Of a DNA stretch of 64,000 nt, positions 35,737-43,387 are shown one piece after another; the stretch's first letter is position 1, and the number at the start of each line of letters is the position of its first letter. Source of the stretch: Mesorhizobium sp. YIM 152430 (GTDB lineage: Bacteria > Pseudomonadota > Alphaproteobacteria > Rhizobiales > Rhizobiaceae); the NCBI RefSeq assembly GCF_029210365.1, contig NZ_JARGES010000015.1:124001-188000 (forward strand), written 5' to 3'. The position numbers and the translations under genes are program-made. The notes beneath the pieces are model-generated. The model was not told where the DNA came from. It did not search any database and saw nothing but the letters and a program-made list of their open reading frames with translations.

Positions 35737-36747
35737 CTATTTCGAGAACCGGTATTCGGTCGCCTGCCGGTAGACCTCGCCCGGCCGCAGCAGCGCCTGC
35801 GGAAAGTCGGGATTGTTCGGCGCATCGGGCCATATCTGGGGTTCTAGGCAAAGGCCGGAAAATGCGCCGTAGCTGCGCCCGTCCAGCCCGCCCCCTTCGA
35901 TGGCGAGTTTGTGGCCGGCATAGAACTGGAGGCCCGGCTCGCTCGTCCAGACCTCCATCGCCAAACCTGACTGCGCGCCCTCCAGCCGAGCCGCGCGCGT
36001 CAGCGGTCGTCTTGCATCGGCGAGACACCAATTATGGTCGTAGACGAAAGGTACGCTGTCCTGGTCCCACGCGATCCTGCGGATCTGTCGAAAATCGAAC
36101 GGTCCGCCCGCGACCGGTTCCGTGCCGCCTGTCGGAATCCACTCCTCGTCGACGGGCACATAGCGCTCGGCGTCGATCATCAGCCGATGGTCGAGCACGT
36201 CGCCCACACCGCCATCGTCGAGGTTGAAATAGGAGTGATGGGCCAGATTGCACAGCGTCGGGGAGTCGGTGCGGGCCGTCAGTCCCACCTTCAGCGCGCC
36301 ATCCTCGAGCCTGTAGACACATTCGATGTCGAGATTGCCCGGAAAGCCCATCTCGCCATTGCGGTCGGCAAGCGTCAGCCGGACGAAATCGGAACCCGCC
36401 TCCGCGATCGACCAGACGCGCTTGCCGGTTCCCTTGACGCCGCCGTGAAGCAAATGCTTGCCGAGGAAATTGGTGTCCACCTGCACGGTCCGGCCATCCA
36501 GTTCGAACCGGCCGTGCCTGATCCGGTTGGCATAGCGTCCCGCAATCGCGCCGAAGAAGGGCGAGCGGACGGGATAATCCTCGAAGCGCTCAAAGCCGAG
36601 CACCAGTGGCGGTTCATGGCCGGCAAGGCGCAGATCCTGCACCAAGGCGCCCCAGGTCAGAACCTTGGCCGTCAGTCCGCCGCCAGCGATGGTGATCCGC
36701 TTGACTGTCTCGCCATCCGGCGTGCGGGCGAATTCCTCGATCCTCAT
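35737..36747 (-). CDS. Aldose 1-epimerase (candidate sulfoquinovose mutarotase)
   Basis: 336 residues of the GalM family: FFGAIAGRYANRIRHGRFEL, LLHGGVKGTGKRVW, and the catalytic-type NLAHHSYFNLDD (His) and GLCLEPQIWPDAPNNPDFP (Glu). It interconverts alpha and beta anomers of an aldose. Its start overlaps the stop of the upstream dehydrogenase in ATGA. It is the last gene of a four-gene unit with SlcC-like and ComC-like dehydrogenases. In E. coli the sulfoquinovose cluster also contains a mutarotase (YihR), so this would be the equivalent. That assignment is from context. Confidence 0.88.
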   Translation of the reverse strand: MRIEEFARTPDGETVKRITIAGGGLTAKVLTWGALVQDLRLAGHEPPLVLGFERFEDYPVRSPFFGAIAGRYANRIRHGRFELDGRTVQVDTNFLGKHLLHGGVKGTGKRVWSIAEAGSDFVRLTLADRNGEMGFPGNLDIECVYRLEDGALKVGLTARTDSPTLCNLAHHSYFNLDDGGVGDVLDHRLMIDAERYVPVDEEWIPTGGTEPVAGGPFDFRQIRRIAWDQDSVPFVYDHNWCLADARRPLTRAARLEGAQSGLAMEVWTSEPGLQFYAGHKLAIEGGGLDGRSYGAFSGLCLEPQIWPDAPNNPDFPQALLRPGEVYRQATEYRFSK

Positions 36748-37748
36748 GCGGCACTGATCGCGCCGATCTCGTCGATCAGCGCCTGCTCGACTGCAATGCC
36801 GTCCGCCGTCAGTCTTTCGCGCAGCGCGATGCGGCGATGTCCGGGTACGCGCGCGCCCGCGCTGCCTGCGATTTGATCCGCCATTTCGGCGAACCGCGCC
36901 AGCGCGTGAGCGCCGAAGACGCCCGGATCGATGGCGATGATCGCCTGTCCCGTCCCCGGCGGATCGCCCGCCGCGTCGAAGAACGAGGTCTGCTCATAGC
37001 CGTAATTCGCACCGGTCAGCCCGGCGCACAAGAGTTCGACCATCAGCGCCAGTGCCGTGCCCTTGGCGTCGCCGAGCGGGATCATCGTGCCGGAAAGCGC
37101 CGCCTTGGCGTCGGTGGTCGGCCTGCCGTCGGCATCGAGCGCCCAGCCTTCGGGAATGGCCTCGCCCTTCTGGTTCGCGGCCATGATCTTGCCGCGCGCC
37201 ACCTTGGAGAGCGACACGTCGACGACGATCGGATCGCCGCCTTCGCTCGGGCAGGCAAAGGCGATCGGATCGGTGCCGAAGAGCGGGCGACGCCCGCCCC
37301 ATGGCGCCATCGCCGCCGGTGCATTGGCGAACATCAGCGCCACCAGCCCACGCGCGGCCAGCGCTTCCACGGCAAGCCCGGCGACGCCGGCATGGTGCGA
37401 GCGGCGGATGCCGGCAATCGCGATCCCCTGCCTTGGTGCCATCTCGGCGAGTTGCGCATTGGCGAGTTCCAGCGCCGGATAGGCAAAGCCGAACCCGGCA
37501 TCGATCTTCACCGCTCCCGGCCGCACGCGCTCGGCGCGCACCGCCGCATGGCCCTTGACCTTGCCGGCCCGCGCCTGCGCCGCATAGGCCGGCACCCGCC
37601 TCAAACCGTGCCCGCCCTGCCCGACCAGTTCTGCGCCGACCAGCGCCCGCGCGACCGCATCGGCGTTCTCGACCGACGTGTCCGACGCCGTCAGTGCGGC
37701 GGCGATCAACGCGTGTGCCTCGCCGACCGTCAGCACCTGCTCGTTCAT
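36744..37748 (-). CDS. Ldh-family (malate/L-lactate/sulfolactate) dehydrogenase, ComC-like
   Basis: 334 residues of the NAD(P)-dependent Ldh_2 family: ELVGQGGHGLRRVPAYAAQA, RRSHHAGVAGLAVEALAARG (catalytic His), GTDPIAFACPSEG, VDVSLSKVARGKIM and GTALALMVELLCAGLTGA. Family members oxidise or reduce 2-hydroxyacids, including (R)-sulfolactate dehydrogenase ComC. It overlaps its upstream and downstream neighbours by 4 nt each. Pairing with a D-2-hydroxyacid dehydrogenase of the SlcC type repeats the known arrangement in which the two enzymes together invert sulfolactate through sulfopyruvate. Confidence 0.85.
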   Translation of the reverse strand: MNEQVLTVGEAHALIAAALTASDTSVENADAVARALVGAELVGQGGHGLRRVPAYAAQARAGKVKGHAAVRAERVRPGAVKIDAGFGFAYPALELANAQLAEMAPRQGIAIAGIRRSHHAGVAGLAVEALAARGLVALMFANAPAAMAPWGGRRPLFGTDPIAFACPSEGGDPIVVDVSLSKVARGKIMAANQKGEAIPEGWALDADGRPTTDAKAALSGTMIPLGDAKGTALALMVELLCAGLTGANYGYEQTSFFDAAGDPPGTGQAIIAIDPGVFGAHALARFAEMADQIAGSAGARVPGHRRIALRERLTADGIAVEQALIDEIGAISAA

Positions 37749-38677
37749 TCCTGCGTCTCCAGATGCGCGATCACGAGATCCGCGATCATGTCGGAGACGC
37801 GCACATTCGATTCCTCCGTCACGCCCGCGATATGCGGCGTCAGGACGAGATTGGAAAGCCCCTTGAACTTCGCGCCGTCCTCTGCCGTCAGCGGCTCGGC
37901 TTCGAAGACGTCGAGCGCAGCCCCTCCAAGCTTCCCGTCACGCAGCGCATCGGCCAGCGCCGCCTCGTCGACGACGCCGCCGCGCGCGGCATTGATCAGG
38001 ATCGCGTCGCGCTTCATCAGCCCGAGCCGCCGCGCGTCGATCATGTGCCGCGTCGCCTCGGTCAGCGGCACATGCAGCGAAACGACGTCGGCAAGCTCCA
38101 TCAGCCCGTCGAGCGAAACGTTGCGGGCCACCTGCCAGGCCGGATGGCCTGCATCGAGATGCGGGTCGTAGGCGACGAGGCCCATGCCGTAGTCATGCGC
38201 CCGCCACGCCACTTCCTGCGCGATCGCGCCGAAGCCGATCAGGCCGAGCGTCTTGCCGGCGAGTTCGCGCCCCATCATCTTCTGGCGCGGCCATTTCCCC
38301 GCCGCCACCGCTTCGCTCGATGCGTAGGCCCGGCGCAGAAGCAGCATCGCATTGGCAATGACATATTCGGCGACGGCGAGATTGTTGGCCCCGGTCGCCG
38401 GATGCACGACGATCCCGCGCGCCGAACACGCCTCCATGTCGATATTGTCGAGCCCGACGCCCAGCCGGCCGACGACCTTGAGGTTGCCGGCTCCGTCCAG
38501 AAGCGCACCGCGAACCTGCGTCCGGTTGCGCACGACCAGCGCCCGCGCCGGCCGGACAGCCTCGGCCAGACGCTCCGGCACGTCGACCAGTTTCGGATCG
38601 TAGAGCGTGTCGAACCGCGCCGTCAGCCGCGCGACCGCCGCTTCGTCCATGAATTCGCAGATGACGATGTCGGTCAT
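37745..38677 (-). CDS. D-2-hydroxyacid dehydrogenase, (S)-sulfolactate dehydrogenase (SlcC)-like
   Basis: 310 residues. The NAD motif is LGLIGFGAIAQEVA. The catalytic Arg-Glu-His set is complete: R232 in NAARGGVVDE, E261 in DVFEAEPL and H282 in LTPHIAGVTEES. The N-terminal RNRTQVRGALLDGAGNLKVV and VGRLGVGLDNID resemble SlcC-type sequences as I recall them. The start at 38677 is 2 nt after the stop of the small upstream gene. The more extended start at 38722 would overlap that gene. It would interconvert (S)-sulfolactate and sulfopyruvate. Other 2-hydroxyacids remain possible. Confidence 0.85.
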   Translation of the reverse strand: MTDIVICEFMDEAAVARLTARFDTLYDPKLVDVPERLAEAVRPARALVVRNRTQVRGALLDGAGNLKVVGRLGVGLDNIDMEACSARGIVVHPATGANNLAVAEYVIANAMLLLRRAYASSEAVAAGKWPRQKMMGRELAGKTLGLIGFGAIAQEVAWRAHDYGMGLVAYDPHLDAGHPAWQVARNVSLDGLMELADVVSLHVPLTEATRHMIDARRLGLMKRDAILINAARGGVVDEAALADALRDGKLGGAALDVFEAEPLTAEDGAKFKGLSNLVLTPHIAGVTEESNVRVSDMIADLVIAHLETQE

Positions 38678-38679
38678 GT

Positions 38680-38880
38680 TCACGCGCTGCGATAGAGGTT
38701 GGCCATCGGAAACTCGCGGCACCAGAGCGCCTCTGCCGCCATGTTGCGCCCGTTGACCTTCAGCCCGAAACTGGAATGATCATGCATGACGACGGATTGC
38801 ATCTTCGTGCCCGCCGTCAGCCCTTCGATGGCGACGGCATTGTGCTGGGGCCCGTCAACGGGCAAACGGGGGATCGCCAT
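38680..38880 (-). CDS. Unknown 66-residue protein leading the SlcC/ComC-like operon
   Basis: Not recognised. The ATG at 38880 has a near-ideal ribosome-binding site (GAGGAGGT) and the stop is 2 nt before the dehydrogenase start, so it is clearly translated with it. The sequence has a His-rich central motif, VVMHDHSSFGLKVNG, and ends RNMAAEALWCREFPMANLYR. There is no signal peptide or membrane helix. It is too small for an enzyme by itself and could be a subunit, a metal- or ligand-binding partner, or a fragment of a larger family. It is the first gene after a GntR-type operator. Confidence 0.75.
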   Translation of the reverse strand: MAIPRLPVDGPQHNAVAIEGLTAGTKMQSVVMHDHSSFGLKVNGRNMAAEALWCREFPMANLYRSA

Positions 38881-38929
38881 CCTGACCTCCTCGAAAAACG
38901 CAAAGCCGACGCTGGCAGCACGGCGATGG

Positions 38930-38950
38930 CTCTTGTATAAGATAAAAGAC
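38930..38950. promoter_or_regulatory. Putative GntR operator, right-flank promoter
   Basis: CTCTTGTA-N5-TAAAAGAC, an 8-5-8 palindrome with two deviations from symmetry, sits 50 nt upstream of the 66-residue gene and about 90 nt upstream of the divergent GntR gene. It matches at 14 of 16 arm positions the perfect palindrome at 44364-44384. Confidence 0.65.
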
Positions 38951-39041
38951 CCACGACGCAATCCGTCGGACATGCACCCGGTTTCGTCAAGGGGTTCGTC
39001 GAGCCAGGCGGGGAATCGAAGGTTACTTGGCGGAGAAGCGG

Positions 39042-39824
39042 ATGACTGGTGCGCAGATGGACGAAACGGACGGCGATGTCCAGGAAGCGCGCTTTCGCGC
39101 CGAGCGGACAGGCAAGCTCGGCTATCAGCCGCTCTACAAGCGTGTGAAGGCGCTGCTCGTCGCCCGCATCGCTGATGGCCGCTGGCAGCCGGGCCAGTCG
39201 ATCCCCAACGAATTCCAGATCGCCGAGGAACTGAACGTCTCCCAGGGCACCGTGCGCAAGGCGCTGCACGAAATGACGCTCGACAATCTGCTCGTCCGCC
39301 GGCAGGGGCGCGGCACCTTCGTCACATCCTATGACGACGAACGCATCCTGTTCCAGTTTTTCAAGCTGACGGCCGATGAAGGCAAGCGCGAGTTTCCCGA
39401 CAGCACGGTCCTGTCACTGGAAAGCGGCGCGTCAAATGCGTCGGAGGCCGACGCGCTGGCGATCGCTGCGGATGAGCCCGTCTGGCGTCTCGTCCGCCGC
39501 CGCACGCTCGGCGAAAAGCCGCTGATCATCGAGCGCATCGTCCTCCCCGCCGAAATCTTCCCCGAACTCGACCGCTTCGAGACCATCCCCAACAATGTCT
39601 ACGGCCTTTATTCCAGCCGATACGGCGTCACCGTAGCGCGCGCGGTGGAGAAGCTGAAGGCCGTCGGCGCCGACGCGCACGACGCCCGTCATCTCAATTG
39701 CCCGTTCGGGATGCCGCTGCTCGAAGTCGACCGCCGCGCCGTCGGCCTCGACGACCGCATCGTCGAATGGCGCATCTCCCGCTGCCTCACCGAAGCGCAT
39801 CATTATCTGTCGGATTTGAAGTAG
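39042..39824 (+). CDS. GntR-family (HutC/UTRA) regulator of the sugar locus
   Basis: 260 residues. The N-terminal GntR winged helix is seen in LGYQPLYKRVKALLVARIAD, ADGRWQPGQSIPNE and the recognition region ELNVSQGTVRKALHEM. The C-terminal UTRA domain includes ADEPVWRLVRRRTLGEKPLI and the closing GMPLLEVDRRAVGLDDRIVE. The ATG at 39042 follows GGAGAAG; a TTG start 15 nt earlier is less likely. It lies between the two leftward operons and is transcribed against them. Palindromes of the same design in both upstream regions suggest it controls all three units, with a sugar phosphate or sulfonated sugar as inducer. Confidence 0.9.
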   Translation: MTGAQMDETDGDVQEARFRAERTGKLGYQPLYKRVKALLVARIADGRWQPGQSIPNEFQIAEELNVSQGTVRKALHEMTLDNLLVRRQGRGTFVTSYDDERILFQFFKLTADEGKREFPDSTVLSLESGASNASEADALAIAADEPVWRLVRRRTLGEKPLIIERIVLPAEIFPELDRFETIPNNVYGLYSSRYGVTVARAVEKLKAVGADAHDARHLNCPFGMPLLEVDRRAVGLDDRIVEWRISRCLTEAHHYLSDLK

Positions 39825-39825
39825 A

Positions 39826-40938
39826 TCACGCGACCTGACGGTCGCGCCACCCTTCCGCAAACTCCACCGCCTGCCCCGTGCGCGCGGAAAGTTCCGCCGC
39901 CGCGCCCATCTCGACCGAGCGCAGCCCATCCTCCAGCGACACTTCCGGCTCGCCGCCGTCCAGCACCATCTGCCGGAACAGGCGATGCTGATAGAAGGTG
40001 GAGCCGTGATGGTCGCCGGCGGCGAGGATTTCCGGGTCGACCTCGATCACGCGCCGCTGTGGCCCCTTCGGCTCACGCGGCGAGATGACGATCTCGGCCG
40101 CGCGCTCGCCCGTGCCCGGCCAGAACCGCGCCGGCCCCGGCACGAAGGCTTCGATCTTGCCCGCAGAACCCATTGCCGAGACATGCTCCTGGAACCAGCT
40201 TCCTTCCGAAAACATGCACAATTCCAGCATTGCGCGCATCCCGTTGGCGAAATCGGCGATCACATAGGCATTGTCGAGAATGTCCGGCGCGCGGCCGTCA
40301 TAGGTCTCGTCCTTGTGGTTCACGTCCTGCCCCCCCGACGCATAGATCCGCACCGGTTCCGACTGCGTGACGAGCCGCATCAGGTCGAAGAAGTGGCAGC
40401 ATTTTTCCACCAGCGTCCCGCCGGTCTCGGCCGCAAAACGGTTCCAGTGCCCGACCTTGTGCAGGAACGGAAACCGGTGCTCGCGGATCGTCAGCATCCT
40501 GGTCTCGCCGATCGTCCCGGCGCGGATTTCCTCGATCATCCGCGCGATCGGCGGCATGTAGCGATATTCCATCGCCACCCAGACCGGCGCCTTTCGCCCC
40601 GCAGCCGCGGCGAGGATGTGCCGGCTCGTCTCGGCCGTCGAACAGAGCGGCTTTTCGACCAGGATGGGCAGGTCCGTCGGCAGAACGTCGAGCAGGATGT
40701 CGTGATGCGTATGGTTGGGGCTGGCGATGACCAGCACGTCGGCGAGCCCCGCATCCATCAGCGCGCGATGGTCGCTGAACTGCCGCGCCCCGCCGGCAAG
40801 CGCCGCTGCGCGCTCGCGCATTCCCTCGTCCGGGTCGCTGACGGCGACGATTTCCGCCTCGGGCAGAAGCATGATGTTGCGGATATGCTCCTGCCCCATC
40901 ATGCCCGAACCGATGATCGCATAGCGCAGTTTCGACAT
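39826..40938 (-). CDS. Gfo/Idh/MocA-family protein (candidate NAD-dependent sulfoquinovosidase)
   Basis: 370 residues. The Rossmann motif is YAIIGSGMMGQEHI, the family signature lysine K96 is in VEKPL, and the second-domain EKCCHFFDLMR holds K179, H182 and D185 at the usual catalytic positions. Such proteins are sugar dehydrogenases or NAD-dependent glycosidases. I recall that NAD-dependent sulfoquinovosidases of this fold have been reported. No other glycosidase is present in the locus, which makes that role attractive here. It ends the kinase-aldolase-isomerase unit and converges on the GntR gene, with a 1-nt gap. Confidence 0.85.
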   Translation of the reverse strand: MSKLRYAIIGSGMMGQEHIRNIMLLPEAEIVAVSDPDEGMRERAAALAGGARQFSDHRALMDAGLADVLVIASPNHTHHDILLDVLPTDLPILVEKPLCSTAETSRHILAAAAGRKAPVWVAMEYRYMPPIARMIEEIRAGTIGETRMLTIREHRFPFLHKVGHWNRFAAETGGTLVEKCCHFFDLMRLVTQSEPVRIYASGGQDVNHKDETYDGRAPDILDNAYVIADFANGMRAMLELCMFSEGSWFQEHVSAMGSAGKIEAFVPGPARFWPGTGERAAEIVISPREPKGPQRRVIEVDPEILAAGDHHGSTFYQHRLFRQMVLDGGEPEVSLEDGLRSVEMGAAAELSARTGQAVEFAEGWRDRQVA

Positions 40939-40949
40939 GGGATTTCCTT

Positions 40950-42347
40950 TTAGAATTCGATAACCGGCAGGCCCATCTCGGCGCCGAGCGCCCGCAGTGC
41001 CGGCCGGTGGTCGCCATAAACGAGACTGAGGTGATGCTCGAGCCCGGCCCCCACGATCGTCTCTGCTACCGTTTCGACCGGCGCATCAAAGGCGAGCACG
41101 CCCGCCGTGCCGGAAAATGCCAGCGGCCGGCGCAGCATCTCGCCACCCGCGATCACCATCGTCGGATGCCCGCGCGCCTGGCTGATCCGCGCGAAGGTGA
41201 CGCGGCCGGGCTTCAGCGGAAACTCGAACAGAAGCGGCATCTTGCGGTTGGAATGGATCGCCGTCTTCGCCGTCACGCTCTCGTCGCGCATCGAAACGGG
41301 CGCCTGCCCGCAATGCCAGACGACGCCGGTGCCGTCCTGCGCATCGAGGTCGACGAGATCGACGAGGAATGCGGCGTCGCCGGTCATCTCCTGCAAAAGG
41401 AGATTGGTCAGCGCGCCGTGAACGTCGGCCTCGCAGGCGCACGGCACGCGCCGCTCGCCCATCATTCCGACCGGCCCGCAGACCGCGCCGCCATAGTGCG
41501 TGAACATTTCCGGCCAACAGCGCACAGCGAAGGCCGAATAGCCGCCTGTCGCGCGCACGTCCTCCAGCGCCGCGCGCAGGCGCAGCGACCGGTCGAGCTG
41601 CTCCTGGTCGACACTGTCGAGATCGGCGAGCGTCGCGCTGGCCTCTGCCCGTGCCTTCCTTACATCACTTTCGCCCGCATCCCGCGCCGCCGCGAACAGC
41701 GCGTCAAGCGCGATCGGCTCGACCGAGACGCCCGCAAGGCTTTCGAGCCTTTCGGGGTCGTAATCGCAGGTGAAGAACCCGTCCGGCCGCTCGCCGATCC
41801 GCCCGATCCGGCTGCCGGCGATCCGCGCCAGAACCGCCCGCGCGCCGGCCCGCTCGGTCTCTCCCGCATCCGCTCTCGCCAGCGGCAGCGCCTTCGCCTG
41901 CCGCTTCCCGGCCAGAAGCTCGGCGGCCAGCGCGCCGACATCCGCCATGGCCGGATCGGCATGGACCCAGCCGAACGCGACATCGTTGAGCCCCAGCGCA
42001 TGGGCGGCGAGATTGAGCCCGCAAAAGGCGTTGAGCCGCAGCCGTCCGCCGGTTCGCGGCTCGGGAAACGACCAGATCGCAAGCGGCGCATCCGCCGCCT
42101 CCGCGATCTTCACCGTCATCGTCGCATCGGTGAACGTCACCTGCACGATCAGCAGCAGGTCGAGCCCCCGGCCCTTCATCGCCGCCAGCGCTCCCTCGGT
42201 CGCCGGCGCGTCGAACAGCAACGCCTCGCCGCCGACCATCTCATGCCCCGCAACCGAAAGTCCTTCCCTCAGCTTGCCGTAAAGCTCCTCGGCGTAAGGC
42301 ACGTCGAAAGTCGCGCGTGCCAGCGGCAACAGCCCGATCCGCGCCAT
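40950..42347 (-). CDS. L-fucose/L-arabinose isomerase-like protein (candidate SQ isomerase)
   Basis: 465 residues. The N-terminal half, with MARIGLLPLARATFDVPYAE, a GGEALLFDAP stretch and a LLIVQVTFTDATM segment, has the look of the L-fucose isomerase-type fold (COG2407). The C-terminal half (WPEMFTHYGGAVCGPVGMMG, CACEADVHGALTNLLLQEM, DLVDLDAQDGTGVVWHCGQA) contains likely metal ligands E, D and H. It should interconvert an aldose and ketose. In E. coli the equivalent step on sulfoquinovose uses the unrelated YihS, which is absent here. The start at 42347 overlaps the aldolase stop by 1 nt. Confidence 0.75.
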   Translation of the reverse strand: MARIGLLPLARATFDVPYAEELYGKLREGLSVAGHEMVGGEALLFDAPATEGALAAMKGRGLDLLLIVQVTFTDATMTVKIAEAADAPLAIWSFPEPRTGGRLRLNAFCGLNLAAHALGLNDVAFGWVHADPAMADVGALAAELLAGKRQAKALPLARADAGETERAGARAVLARIAGSRIGRIGERPDGFFTCDYDPERLESLAGVSVEPIALDALFAAARDAGESDVRKARAEASATLADLDSVDQEQLDRSLRLRAALEDVRATGGYSAFAVRCWPEMFTHYGGAVCGPVGMMGERRVPCACEADVHGALTNLLLQEMTGDAAFLVDLVDLDAQDGTGVVWHCGQAPVSMRDESVTAKTAIHSNRKMPLLFEFPLKPGRVTFARISQARGHPTMVIAGGEMLRRPLAFSGTAGVLAFDAPVETVAETIVGAGLEHHLSLVYGDHRPALRALGAEMGLPVIEF

Positions 42348-43387
42348 CACGCGCCTCCCATGCCGGCATACGAATGCCGGAACGAAGCGTCCGCGTGGGC
42401 GATCCCGGCCTTGCCGCCGTAAAGCGGCGTCTCGAACCACGGCGTCGCGCTTTGGTCCGTCAGCGCATTGATCCGCTTCACATAGGGCAGGCTCGTCTGC
42501 CGCAATCCCGAGCGAATGCCGTCCCAGTCGGGAAACGCCTTGAACGGCTCCGACCAGATCGCACGGCCGGCCAGATAGCCCGACGCCCCCGCCGCATAGG
42601 CGTGCTTCAGCACCGCCTCGAACTCCGCCATTCCCGCACCCGCCGAAAGCATCACCCAGGGCCGGCCGGCGATGCGGCCCATCTCGTCGAACAGCTTCTG
42701 CGTCGCCGCATCCGTCCCCTCGCCGATGCCCTTGGCCGGCACCGGACTTTCCAGCTTGAAGATGTCGATGCCGAAGGCTGGGTCGGCGAAGCGGCGCACG
42801 CTTTCGAGCACGTTGTCGGCCTGCTTCGCGGCCATCTCGACATAGTCCTTCGTCTGCTCGGCCTCGCCCGGCAGCGGATAGACGAGAAGCTCGAAAAGAT
42901 ACGGAATGTCATAGGCTTGGCAGGCTTCCCCGATTCGCTTCGCGAAATCCTCCTGCGCCCGGCAATTGGCCGGGTCCGCGTCCGGCCGGTACCAGGCGAG
43001 CACCTTCACCGCATCGCCGCCGGCGCGCTTGATCTTCTCCACCGACCAGTCGTCGATCTCGTCCGACAGCCGTCCCGTTGCCGTCTCGCGGAAGATCGAA
43101 TCCTCCAGCGTCACCACCATGCCCTTGGCGGGCGAGGCGACGGAAAGCCCGCGCGGCAGCGCGAAATGCGGGTCCATCAGGACGGCCGAAGTCTCGGCCT
43201 GCAATTCCTCCACCAGCATCAGCTTGAAGCCGGCCACGTCCTCATAGGGCGCTTCAGCCGTGCCGCGTATCGTCATGATCGGATTCTTGATCGGCGGCCG
43301 CTGGTCCACCGCCAGCATCTTGAACCGGCCCTTTGCGTCGGCAAGCCGGCGCAGGCCCCAGAGCTTGCCGGCCGAAAGTGTGGTCAT
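42347..43387 (-). CDS. Class I aldolase, LacD/YihT family (candidate sulfofructose-phosphate aldolase)
   Basis: 346 residues. LacD/YihT features are FKMLAVDQRPPIKN near the start, DAVKVLAWYRPDAD, and IDIFKLESPVP, whose K211 is the predicted Schiff-base lysine. Late in the protein are PWVMLSAG and AGASGYLAGRAIW, the latter carrying R275 at the position of the sulfonate- or phosphate-binding arginine. The family cleaves tagatose-1,6-bisphosphate or 6-deoxy-6-sulfofructose-1-phosphate to dihydroxyacetone phosphate and a C3 aldehyde. The start at 43387 overlaps the kinase stop by 4 nt. Confidence 0.85.
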   Translation of the reverse strand: MTTLSAGKLWGLRRLADAKGRFKMLAVDQRPPIKNPIMTIRGTAEAPYEDVAGFKLMLVEELQAETSAVLMDPHFALPRGLSVASPAKGMVVTLEDSIFRETATGRLSDEIDDWSVEKIKRAGGDAVKVLAWYRPDADPANCRAQEDFAKRIGEACQAYDIPYLFELLVYPLPGEAEQTKDYVEMAAKQADNVLESVRRFADPAFGIDIFKLESPVPAKGIGEGTDAATQKLFDEMGRIAGRPWVMLSAGAGMAEFEAVLKHAYAAGASGYLAGRAIWSEPFKAFPDWDGIRSGLRQTSLPYVKRINALTDQSATPWFETPLYGGKAGIAHADASFRHSYAGMGGA

